NCBI RefSeq assembly: GCF_000178975.2
Contig: NC_015057.1
Span: 1-64,000, forward strand
DNA: 64,000 nucleotides
Source: Granulicella tundricola MP5ACTX9
Lineage (GTDB): Bacteria; Acidobacteriota; Terriglobia; Terriglobales; Acidobacteriaceae
Direction of reading: 5' to 3'
Positions 18,715 to 25,966 of this stretch are shown here, piece after piece. Under the pieces are notes generated by a model. It saw only the letters and a program-made list of their open reading frames with translations, did not search any database and had not been told where the DNA came from. The stretch's first letter is position 1, and every line of letters begins with the position of its first letter. A program made the translations under genes and the position numbers.

Positions 18715-19432
18715 CGGCGACTTCCTCCGCGATCCGTTCCCAATCGATGCTGTTCAACTCCAGCAGAGGAACTTCCTCACCGTCGATCAGCATCATGCGC
18801 TGGCCGAACGGAACCTCCGCCTCACCATCCGCGGACTCCCATACCGTCATCCGGCCGAGCTTCACCGCATCGTCCGCCTGCTGATAAGAGAACGGCGACA
18901 GAACAGGGATCAGAACCTCGCCCAGGTCCTGTAGGCGGAAGGCCTTGCTCGTCTCAATGCGCGCCCGAGCCCAGATCAGATCACGCAGGCTCTCGGGCTT
19001 CTCGATCTCGATCTGCTCCATGTACTTCATGGGAATCCAGGTGTAGCTGCCCGCAATAAAGACCTCAAGATTTGCGCCGATCCGTGGGTCGGCATCTCGC
19101 AGATCGGAGAAAGCCTGACCGTTCCACATTCCAGTCAGTGGCTCGACGGAGGCATTCAACTCTGGATAAGCCTTCTTCGCGAAGAGATCCTGCCGCGTTC
19201 TCTCCGCATGCAGGGCACTGCGATACATCAAAGCGCCGGCGGCCGTTTTCCCGCCATCTCCTGCCAGAAAATCCAACTGCTTCTCGGCGCGGTCGTAGTT
19301 GCCGGCGAAGCAGAGAAGCTCGAACAGAAAGGTGCGGCGCTTGGTGTCGAGAGGATTGCTCCTGACCTCGTCACCAAGCACCTTGATCGCTTCTTGCAAC
19401 TCACCTTTTTTGTACAGGTCCAACGCCGTCAT
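18701..19432 (-). CDS. tagJ: T6SS accessory protein TagJ/ImpE
   Basis: A 243-residue ImpE/SciE-family protein. The N-terminal TPR-like helices (ALDLYKKGELQEAIKVLGDE, FLFELLCFAGNYDRAEKQLD) and the C-terminal half (YTWIPMKYMEQIEIEKP, LIWARARIETS) are typical. TagJ binds the TssB N-terminal helix and modulates ClpV-driven disassembly in the T6SS types that carry it. It begins seven bases after the hcp stop and overlaps tssA. Its presence places this system among the TagJ-containing lineages. Confidence 0.92.
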   Translation of the reverse strand: MTALDLYKKGELQEAIKVLGDEVRSNPLDTKRRTFLFELLCFAGNYDRAEKQLDFLAGDGGKTAAGALMYRSALHAERTRQDLFAKKAYPELNASVEPLTGMWNGQAFSDLRDADPRIGANLEVFIAGSYTWIPMKYMEQIEIEKPESLRDLIWARARIETSKAFRLQDLGEVLIPVLSPFSYQQADDAVKLGRMTVWESADGEAEVPFGQRMMLIDGEEVPLLELNSIDWERIAEEVADASA

Positions 19433-19439
19433 GATCTGC

Positions 19440-19916
19440 CTAGCTGACGAGGTTCTGCTTCAGGTTGTAGTTGATGGCAGCCTTCACATTCAGCTTGCCG
19501 GTCTCATCCTGCTGTGCATACTCGGTCGAGATCGTGTTGTAGCTGAAGGACACGCTCTCCATCGGAACTTCGCTTGATCCGCTGACCTGCACGCTGGTGA
19601 TAAAAACCTCGCCCAGAGAGATCGTCAGGAACGGGCTGCCGTCGCCGCCGGACTTCACGGCCGTCAGCACGCCGGTTGCAATGTGGGTGCCGAGCAGGAG
19701 GGCCTTGTACATCGGACCGCTCGCTACGTCGTAGTTCTTCATGATGCTCAGGTCCGCAAGAGACGCCTTGCCGGCTCCTGATCCGCCCGAACCCGAGACC
19801 GAGGTGGTCTGGCTCGCCCCCCAGCTGAAAGACATCACGCTGATTTCGTTGGGGTGCTTGGAATCCACGGACTCACCGGGGATATCTGCGAGTTTGAAAA
19901 AAAAATCTACGGCCAT
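19440..19916 (-). CDS. hcp: T6SS inner-tube protein Hcp (TssD)
   Basis: A 158-residue Hcp with the expected start MAVDFFFKLADIPGESVDSKH and the core EISVMSFSWGASQT, followed by SIMKNYDVASGPMYKALLLG and YNTISTEYAQQDETGK. Hexameric Hcp rings stack into the tube that is expelled. Residues 40-52 form a Gly/Ser-rich loop (SGSGGSGAGKAS). An AGGAGA ribosome site lies just upstream of the ATG. A hairpin sits between tssC and hcp, consistent with separate tuning of this abundant protein. Confidence 0.96.
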   Translation of the reverse strand: MAVDFFFKLADIPGESVDSKHPNEISVMSFSWGASQTTSVSGSGGSGAGKASLADLSIMKNYDVASGPMYKALLLGTHIATGVLTAVKSGGDGSPFLTISLGEVFITSVQVSGSSEVPMESVSFSYNTISTEYAQQDETGKLNVKAAINYNLKQNLVS

Positions 19917-19987
19917 GACTTCTCCTTGTTGTGTGAATGCTGCGGCTAATACTTCATGAATTGTAAAGACTGGTCGATATTCCGAAT

Positions 19988-20012
19988 GCTCCCGCCATTA
20001 CTTCGCGGGAGC
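19988..20012. repeat. Hairpin overlapping the tssC stop codon
   Basis: GCTCCCGC at 19988-19995 and GCGGGAGC at 20005-20012 form a perfect 8-bp stem with a 9-base loop containing the tssC stop codon. It lies upstream of hcp on the transcript. It may protect or process the mRNA at the tssC/hcp junction. No T-run accompanies it. Confidence 0.5.
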
Positions 20013-21491
20013 CGGCAGATCCGCCACCAGCCTCAGAGAAACGGTCAACTCATCCAGTTGGAAATGCGGCCGCATAAACGCGACTGCGCGCAGCGCACCC
20101 GCATTTCCAGGAACCGACATGACCTCAATACGAGCCTCGCGTAAAGGCCGTTTTGCCTTTGCCGCCGCAGATCCTGTGTCATCCGCAAGCACGTACTGGT
20201 TGACCCACTGATTTAGGAACTTCTCTGCCTCGACACGGCTCATCGCGCTGCCGATCTTATCGCGCATCATCGCCTTGAGGTAATGTGCGAAACGAGACAT
20301 CGCCATGATGTACGGAAGCTGGGCCGAAAGCCGGGCATTGGCATTCGCCTCCGGCTTGTCGTACAGCTTCGGCTTGTTGACGGTCTGGACGCTGAAGAAC
20401 GCGGCCTTGTCCGTCCCCTTGCAATGAACCAGGGGAACAAAACCCTGATCGGCAAGCTCTTTTTCACGACGGTCGGTGATCGTCACCTCGGTCGGACACT
20501 TCAGCGCGACATCGCCCTCGTCGGTCGTGAAGTTATGGGCCGTCAGTCCTTCGACCAGGCCCCCGCCTTCCACGCCGCGGATCGCCGAGCACCAGCCGGA
20601 CCGCGCAAACGAGTTCGTCATGCGTGCAGCCAGGCCGAACGCCGCATTGCCCCACAGATACTTCGAGTGGTCGCGGCCGTCCACCGCTTCCTCATACGCA
20701 AACGCTTCGATCTGCTTCGTATCCTGCCCGTACGGCTGGCGCATCAGGATGTGCGGAAGCGTCAACGCAACGTAGCGGGAGTCGTCGGACTGACGGAACG
20801 ACTTCCACTTCGCATACTCGGTGCTGTCGAAGATCTTCGACATATCGCGTGGAGCGCCGAGCTGTGTGTAGTCGCTCAGGTTCATCAAGCCAGGAGCGGC
20901 AGCGGAAAGGAACGGAGCATGCGCCGCGGATGCGACCTGCCCGATCTTCTCGAGCAGCTCCAGATCTTCAGGACCACGGCCAAACTCGTAATCGCCGACC
21001 ATCGCCGCGAACGGAGCGCCGCCGAATACGCCGAACTCCTCTTCGTAGACCTTCTTGAATAAGGCGCTCTGATCGAACTCCGGTGCACGCTGAAGATCGC
21101 GCAGCAGGTCTTTCTTGGACGCGTTCAGCACCTTGATCTTGAGCATGTCGTTCGTCTCGCTCTGATCCATCAGGTACTTGATGCCGCGCCACGTCGCTTC
21201 CAGCTTCTGGAACGAAGGGTGATGAATCACCTCGTTCAACTGGATCGAGATCAGACGGTCAAGCTGCGCGATGCGTGCGCTGATCGTCGCCTCGGCATCC
21301 TTGCTCAACGTCATCTGTCCTTCGAGCACCTGGCTGACGAACTCCTTCACCAGATCTTTGCCTCGCTCTAGATCGCCAGCCTCGCGGCTGAAACGGCCCT
21401 GCGCGACGATCTGATCAAGAAGGGAAGGCTCGCCCGTCTCGACTGCTTCTGCGGTGCTGGCGCTCGCCAGCGGGTTCGCTGCACTACTCAT
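19998..21491 (-). CDS. tssC: T6SS large sheath subunit TssC
   Basis: A 497-residue TssC starting MSSAANPLASASTAEAVE. Markers are ISIQLNEVIHHPSFQKLEA, WRGIKYLMDQSETND, APFLSAAAPGLM, LPHILMRQPYG, NSFARSGWCSAIRG and the C-terminal PLREARIEVMSVPG. TssC forms the outer contractile sheath with TssB. The frame is open 23 codons upstream, but those residues lie inside tssB. The ATG at 21491 overlaps the tssB stop by 8 bases, the usual coupled arrangement. Confidence 0.97.
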   Translation of the reverse strand: MSSAANPLASASTAEAVETGEPSLLDQIVAQGRFSREAGDLERGKDLVKEFVSQVLEGQMTLSKDAEATISARIAQLDRLISIQLNEVIHHPSFQKLEATWRGIKYLMDQSETNDMLKIKVLNASKKDLLRDLQRAPEFDQSALFKKVYEEEFGVFGGAPFAAMVGDYEFGRGPEDLELLEKIGQVASAAHAPFLSAAAPGLMNLSDYTQLGAPRDMSKIFDSTEYAKWKSFRQSDDSRYVALTLPHILMRQPYGQDTKQIEAFAYEEAVDGRDHSKYLWGNAAFGLAARMTNSFARSGWCSAIRGVEGGGLVEGLTAHNFTTDEGDVALKCPTEVTITDRREKELADQGFVPLVHCKGTDKAAFFSVQTVNKPKLYDKPEANANARLSAQLPYIMAMSRFAHYLKAMMRDKIGSAMSRVEAEKFLNQWVNQYVLADDTGSAAAKAKRPLREARIEVMSVPGNAGALRAVAFMRPHFQLDELTVSLRLVADLPAPAK

Positions 21492-22005
21492 TTCCACCCT
21501 CCGGGGTCGTGCCGACTTCCGCACGAAGCTTGTTTCGATCTTCCGTGTTCGAAACCGCATCGAACAGCATCTGGTCCAGCTTGTCGTTGCCCTGCAGCGT
21601 GCCGCGCAGATCGGAGAGCCGCGTGCGCAGATCCAGAAGCTCCTTCAGCGGCTTGACCTGCTTCGCCACGTTCTCCGGCGAAAAGTCGTCCATGCTCTCG
21701 AAGTGAAGATTCACCTTCACCTGTCCTGCATTCGGGTCGTCGCTCAGCTTGTTGTCAACAGAGTATGCCAGGTGCGGCTGCATCCCCTTCAAAACCGTGT
21801 CAAAGTTGTCCGGGTTGATCTCCACGAACTTGCGGTCTTTCAATGCGGCCAGCGGAGTCTCAGGCTGGCCGGTCAGATCGCCCAGCACACCCATCACGAA
21901 CGGCAATTCCTTAAGTTCAATTGCATTGCCGACTTCAACGTCATACGTGATATGAACGCGCGGCGATCTCACACGATCGAGTTTGTGTTGCGTACTCTCA
22001 GCCAT
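21484..22005 (-). CDS. tssB: T6SS small sheath subunit TssB
   Basis: A 173-residue TssB, first gene of the minus-strand operon. Diagnostic segments are RVHITYDVEVG, KELPFVMGVLGDLTG, FVEINPDNFD and LHFESMDDFSPENVAKQV. Two candidate ATGs lie four codons apart; the second (22005) has AAGGA eight bases upstream and is preferred. With TssC it makes the sheath whose contraction drives Hcp/VgrG out. The operon promoter should lie in the 426-base region shared with the divergent tssK. Confidence 0.97.
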   Translation of the reverse strand: MAESTQHKLDRVRSPRVHITYDVEVGNAIELKELPFVMGVLGDLTGQPETPLAALKDRKFVEINPDNFDTVLKGMQPHLAYSVDNKLSDDPNAGQVKVNLHFESMDDFSPENVAKQVKPLKELLDLRTRLSDLRGTLQGNDKLDQMLFDAVSNTEDRNKLRAEVGTTPEGGNE

Positions 22006-22431
22006 GATGCTCCCCATCCTTGGTTTTTTTCGGTGCCCCTAACAAGACCACAACTCCCTGTGGAAGTCCAGCAGAAAATCCGCTGCTTCTCTTACCATTC
22101 GCTCGGGCCCGATGTGAGCGGATGGTAACGTCTTCTGTATCGTCTGGATGAAACCATCGCACCCACACGGGAACACAAGTCAGAGACTATCGCTGAACCT
22201 TCACTTCAGCAATGAGGCTTGCAACAGAGGTAACGCAGGGCCCTATTTCCTTTGAGGAGTGAACTCTATCGCAACCCGGTCCTCCCCTACAAGTAAATTT
22301 TTGAAGAGCCTTGAAGCTTCCTCTCCACCCATCCTCTCACCCCCAAACAATCGCCCTCTCACCCGCATCAAGAAGCGGTACAGTGATGCGATAAGCTAAC
22401 AAGCGATCCTCATCGGTTCGGAGCACCTCGC
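22006..22431. other. Divergent T6SS intergenic region
   Basis: This region separates the tssB operon (minus) from tssK1 (plus) and must carry both promoters. No gene is seen. It contains a long inverted repeat at 22092-22128 and GGAG eight bases before the tssK1 start. I found no convincing sigma-54 (GG-N10-GC) or sigma-70 pair in it. Confidence 0.6.
22092..22128. promoter_or_regulatory. Long inverted repeat in the divergent tssB/tssK region
   Basis: TTACCATTCGCTC at 22092-22104 is complementary to GAGCGGATGGTAA at 22116-22128 with one mismatch (a G-U pair in RNA) and an 11-base GC-rich interior. It lies 87 bases upstream of tssB and about 300 bases upstream of tssK1. It could be a dimeric-repressor operator or a leader hairpin of the tssB transcript. 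Confidence 0.5.
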
Positions 22432-23787
22432 ATGCGACAGTTGCAGCCCGTCATCTGGTCCAAAGGCACCTTCCTGTCCCCGCAGCACCTGCAGTCGCAG
22501 GAACGCTTCGTCGAAGACACCGTGCGCTTCTATCTCGATTCGCTTGTCTCAAAATCCTGGGGCTTCCTCAAGATCCAGATCGACGCCAAGGCCCTCACCG
22601 AAGGCACGCTCACCATCTCTGTTGCAACCGGCATCTTCCCTGACGCTCTCCCCATCGACGTCCCCGCTTCCGATCCCGCGCCACCCTCCCGAGTCCTTGA
22701 CGAATGTTTCCGCGACGGACGCGAGACCTGCATGTTCTACCTTGCCATCCCGCAGTACCTGCAAGGCGGCATGAACGTCTCACTCCAGCGCGGCCGCGTC
22801 AGCACCCGCTACCTCGCACAGCTTCAGATGACTCGCGACGAAAACAGCGGCAGCAATGAAAAGCCTGTACAGGTCGCCCGTAAAAATCTCCAGCTCCTCG
22901 CTGAAGGCGAAAACCTTGAAGGCTCCGTCCTCCTGGCCTGCGCGCGCGTCCTCAAGACCGAAACGGGAATGTACCACCTCGACCCAACCTACGTTCCATC
23001 TCTCATAGACGTACACGGCAACGAAACGCTCACCAGCATCATCCGCGGCCTGATCGAGCTCCTCGTCACCCGTTCCAGCCAGCTCTCCGGCAGCCGCCGT
23101 CAAAAGAACCAGACCCTCGCCGACTTCACCGCCTCGGACGTCGCCAACTTCTGGCTCCTCTACACCATCAACACCCACCTCCCCGGCCTCCGCCACTACC
23201 TCGAATCCTCCAGCGTCCAGCCCGAGATGCTCTTCGGCGATCTCTCCGACCTCGCCGGCGCGCTCACCGCCTTCTCCACCCAGATCGATCCCCGCGACCT
23301 CCCGCGCTACGACCACGACAACCTCGGCCCCTGCTTCATCGAGCTCGACCGTCTCCTCCGCATCATGCTTGAGACCGTCGTCCCCACCAACGTCGTCTCC
23401 ATCCCCCTCAACCTCACGCGCGAGACCATCTACGCCGCCTCCATCGACAAGGACGCCTGGTTCGACAACTCCCGCTTCTACCTCGCCGTCTCCGCCGACA
23501 TGCGCGACACCGACCTCATCGACCGCATCCCCAAGCTCACCAAGGTCTGCTCCGCCACCCACATCGAGATGCTCGTCCGCCAGGCCCTCCCCGGCATCAA
23601 GCTCACCCACGTCGAGCAGCCTCCCCGCGCCATCCCCGTCAAGCTCCGCTACCAGTACTTCAGCATCGAGCGCAGCGGCACCGCCTGGGAGGCCGTACAA
23701 CGCGCCCGCAACTTCGCCGTCTACGCCCCCTCAGACCTCCTAAATCCCCAGATGGAACTCATCATCCTCCTGCCTAAAGCCAACTGA
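22432..23787 (+). CDS. tssK: T6SS baseplate-membrane connector TssK, copy 1
   Basis: A 451-residue TssK, the trimer that joins baseplate wedges to TssL/TssM. The start PVIWSKGTFLSPQHLQSQER is the family signature (xxWxxGxxLxPQHFQ). Other markers are GIFPDALPIDVP, SDPAPP, VANFWLLYTINTHLPGLRH, LETVVPTNVVSIPL and the C-terminal head domain around QALPGIKLTHVEQPP and YQYFSIER. GGAG precedes the ATG by eight bases. It is transcribed away from the tssB operon and stands alone, with the next T6SS gene on its strand nearly 5 kb away. A second complete tssK exists at 28657, and the two are clearly divergent in sequence. Confidence 0.93.
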   Translation: MRQLQPVIWSKGTFLSPQHLQSQERFVEDTVRFYLDSLVSKSWGFLKIQIDAKALTEGTLTISVATGIFPDALPIDVPASDPAPPSRVLDECFRDGRETCMFYLAIPQYLQGGMNVSLQRGRVSTRYLAQLQMTRDENSGSNEKPVQVARKNLQLLAEGENLEGSVLLACARVLKTETGMYHLDPTYVPSLIDVHGNETLTSIIRGLIELLVTRSSQLSGSRRQKNQTLADFTASDVANFWLLYTINTHLPGLRHYLESSSVQPEMLFGDLSDLAGALTAFSTQIDPRDLPRYDHDNLGPCFIELDRLLRIMLETVVPTNVVSIPLNLTRETIYAASIDKDAWFDNSRFYLAVSADMRDTDLIDRIPKLTKVCSATHIEMLVRQALPGIKLTHVEQPPRAIPVKLRYQYFSIERSGTAWEAVQRARNFAVYAPSDLLNPQMELIILLPKAN

Positions 23788-23890
23788 ACTGGAGCTTTCA
23801 GGGTTTGATCGATGACTGTATTGCTTGCTCTCTTGCGATACACTCACGTCGTCCGCTGCACACGGCTCTTGCTGCATAAAGGAGAACACC

Positions 23891-25909
23891 ATGCGCTCTC
23901 TTCGCCTGATCTATGCCTTTCTCTTTATGTCTGCATCGCTTACCTTCGCGCAGCAGCCCGCTACGTCTGGCATATTTGTGCTGCACAAGTTTGCGCAGCC
24001 CATAGGCAAAGAGACGTACAGCATCGCTGCAAGCGGCGATACGTATACGCTGCGCTCGCACTTCTTGTTTACGGACAGGTCGACACCGGTATCGCTGGAA
24101 ACGACCTTCACGGCGCATACGGCGGACATGCTACCTCTGAGCTATGCGGCGAAGGGAAAGTCTTCGCGACTGTCACCGATGGATGACACGATGACACTTG
24201 CCGATGAAGCATTGCTGGTCAGTGCAAATGACAAGAAGACCTCGGTGACGCCGAAGGGGCCATGGTTTATGACCGATGGCTATTCGCCTGTCGCGATGCA
24301 GGAGCAGATGATGCGGTGGTGGCTGCTGCAGGGGAAGCCGGCGGCGTTCACGGCGTATCCATCAGGCGCGACGGTGCACATCCTCCCTGCTGGAGAGCTC
24401 ACGGTGGAAGGCCATTTGTTGCATGGGTACACCGTTGGCGGACTGATCTGGGGGCAGGAGAGTCTGTGGATGGATGAGGCGCAGGACCTCGCTGCGCTGG
24501 TGTCGATCGATGCTGAATTCGATCACTTCGAAGCGCTGCGCGACGCGTTTGCCAACGATTTGAGCACATTCATATCCGCTGGAGTAAAGAACAATCTTTC
24601 GGCACTGAAGACGTTGAGCGCTTCGGCCCGCATGAGACCCGCCAAGGTGCTCGTGATCACGGGAGCAACCCTTGAGGATTCCACGGGTGTGGCTGCTGTC
24701 AAGGACTCGGTGATTGTGATGAGCGACGGTGTAATTACGGCGGTAGGATCGAAAGGGAAAATTAAGGTGCCGCGAGGTGCGACGGTGCTCGATGCGCGCG
24801 GCAAATTTGCAGTGCCGGGGCTTTGGGATGCCCATGCACACTACGAGCAGGTGGAGTGGGGTCCTATCTATCTCGCCGCAGGTGTGACGAGCGTTCGCGA
24901 TGTCGGCAACGAATACGACTTCATCACAACGGTGCATGATGAGTTGGATCGCAAGGCAGATCCGGCGGTCGGGCCGCATTTGGAGTTCGCGGGCATCATC
25001 GACGGCAGCGGCAAGGACGGGAAACGAGCACGGTCGCTCGGCGTGGTAATTGCCGATACGCCCGAACAGGCGCAGATGATCGTTACGAAATACAAAGGCG
25101 CGGGTGCAAAGCAGATCAAGATCTACAGTTCGGTGCAGCCGGAGATTGTGAAGGCCATCTGCTTAGCCGCGCATGCGCAAGGGATGACGGTGACGGGGCA
25201 CATTCCGGATGGCATGACCGCCGTGGAAGGTATCAATGATGGCATGGACCAGATCAACCATATTCAATACCTCATCCCCTATCTGGTAAAGCCCACGCTT
25301 GGCCCGGATGGCAAGCCGATACGCACGGCAGACGTCTTCCTCGACGTCACACAGCCGAAGGCGAAAGAGCTGCTGGACGTGATGAAGCAGCACCACACGG
25401 TACTCGATCCGACCATTGCGCTGTTTGAAACGCAAATTCACACAAAACCGATGAGTGAGTTAGAGCCGGGGCTGGACCACGTGGCCCCGCAGCTCTATGC
25501 AGCACTGAATTCGCCCGCTGCTCCGGCGGCTCGGGCCCACGCGGTGGATAACCGATGGAGTCTTTTTCCGGCGATGGTCGGGGCCGTGCATGCGGCGGGC
25601 ATCCCCGTCATTGCAGGCACAGACCAGGCGATCCCCGGGTACTCGCTGCACCGCGAGATGGAACTGTATGTGCAAGCTGGGTTCACGCCGCTGGAGGCGC
25701 TGCAGTCGGCGACGATCGAGACGGCACGCGCGGTAGGAGTGGAGAAAGAATCAGGATCGTTGGAGGTAGGCAAGCGTGGGGACGTGCTCTTGCTCGACGC
25801 GGACCCGATGGCCGACATTCACAACACACGCAAGGTGTGGCGGACAGTATCGGCCGGGGCAGTGTATGCGCCGGGGGCATTGTGGGAGAGCGTTGGGTTC
25901 AAGCCGTAG
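23891..25909 (+). CDS. Exported amidohydrolase (imidazolonepropionase/prolidase-like)
   Basis: A 672-residue exported metal-dependent hydrolase. A signal peptide (about 1-21, ending SLTFAQ) precedes a 230-residue N-terminal domain of unknown function and then an amidohydrolase barrel. Metal ligands visible are HAH (about residues 315-317, in GLWDAHAHYEQ), a probable carboxylated lysine in QIKIYSS, His in VTGHIPDG and INHIQY, and Asp in AGTDQAIPG. The final segment EVGKRGDVLLLDADP is the usual composite-domain strand. Relatives hydrolyse cyclic amides or Xaa-Pro-type dipeptides; the substrate is not evident. The ATG at 23891 has AAAGGAG upstream; 22 earlier in-frame codons do not resemble a leader. 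It interrupts the T6SS locus, is G-rich on its coding strand unlike the C-rich flanking tss genes, and is probably an unrelated insertion. Confidence 0.8.
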   Translation: MRSLRLIYAFLFMSASLTFAQQPATSGIFVLHKFAQPIGKETYSIAASGDTYTLRSHFLFTDRSTPVSLETTFTAHTADMLPLSYAAKGKSSRLSPMDDTMTLADEALLVSANDKKTSVTPKGPWFMTDGYSPVAMQEQMMRWWLLQGKPAAFTAYPSGATVHILPAGELTVEGHLLHGYTVGGLIWGQESLWMDEAQDLAALVSIDAEFDHFEALRDAFANDLSTFISAGVKNNLSALKTLSASARMRPAKVLVITGATLEDSTGVAAVKDSVIVMSDGVITAVGSKGKIKVPRGATVLDARGKFAVPGLWDAHAHYEQVEWGPIYLAAGVTSVRDVGNEYDFITTVHDELDRKADPAVGPHLEFAGIIDGSGKDGKRARSLGVVIADTPEQAQMIVTKYKGAGAKQIKIYSSVQPEIVKAICLAAHAQGMTVTGHIPDGMTAVEGINDGMDQINHIQYLIPYLVKPTLGPDGKPIRTADVFLDVTQPKAKELLDVMKQHHTVLDPTIALFETQIHTKPMSELEPGLDHVAPQLYAALNSPAAPAARAHAVDNRWSLFPAMVGAVHAAGIPVIAGTDQAIPGYSLHREMELYVQAGFTPLEALQSATIETARAVGVEKESGSLEVGKRGDVLLLDADPMADIHNTRKVWRTVSAGAVYAPGALWESVGFKP

Positions 25910-25966
25910 CAGTTGGGGTGAAGCAAATAAGGACTACCGAGTGGCGACTCCTTAGTATCAATAGCT

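Noticed and set aside
22780-23700. Long minus-strand open frame opposite tssK1
   Set aside because: Acidic Gly/Val/Glu-rich shadow of the C-rich tssK codons; no domain, no ribosome site, and it lies entirely inside a clear family gene.
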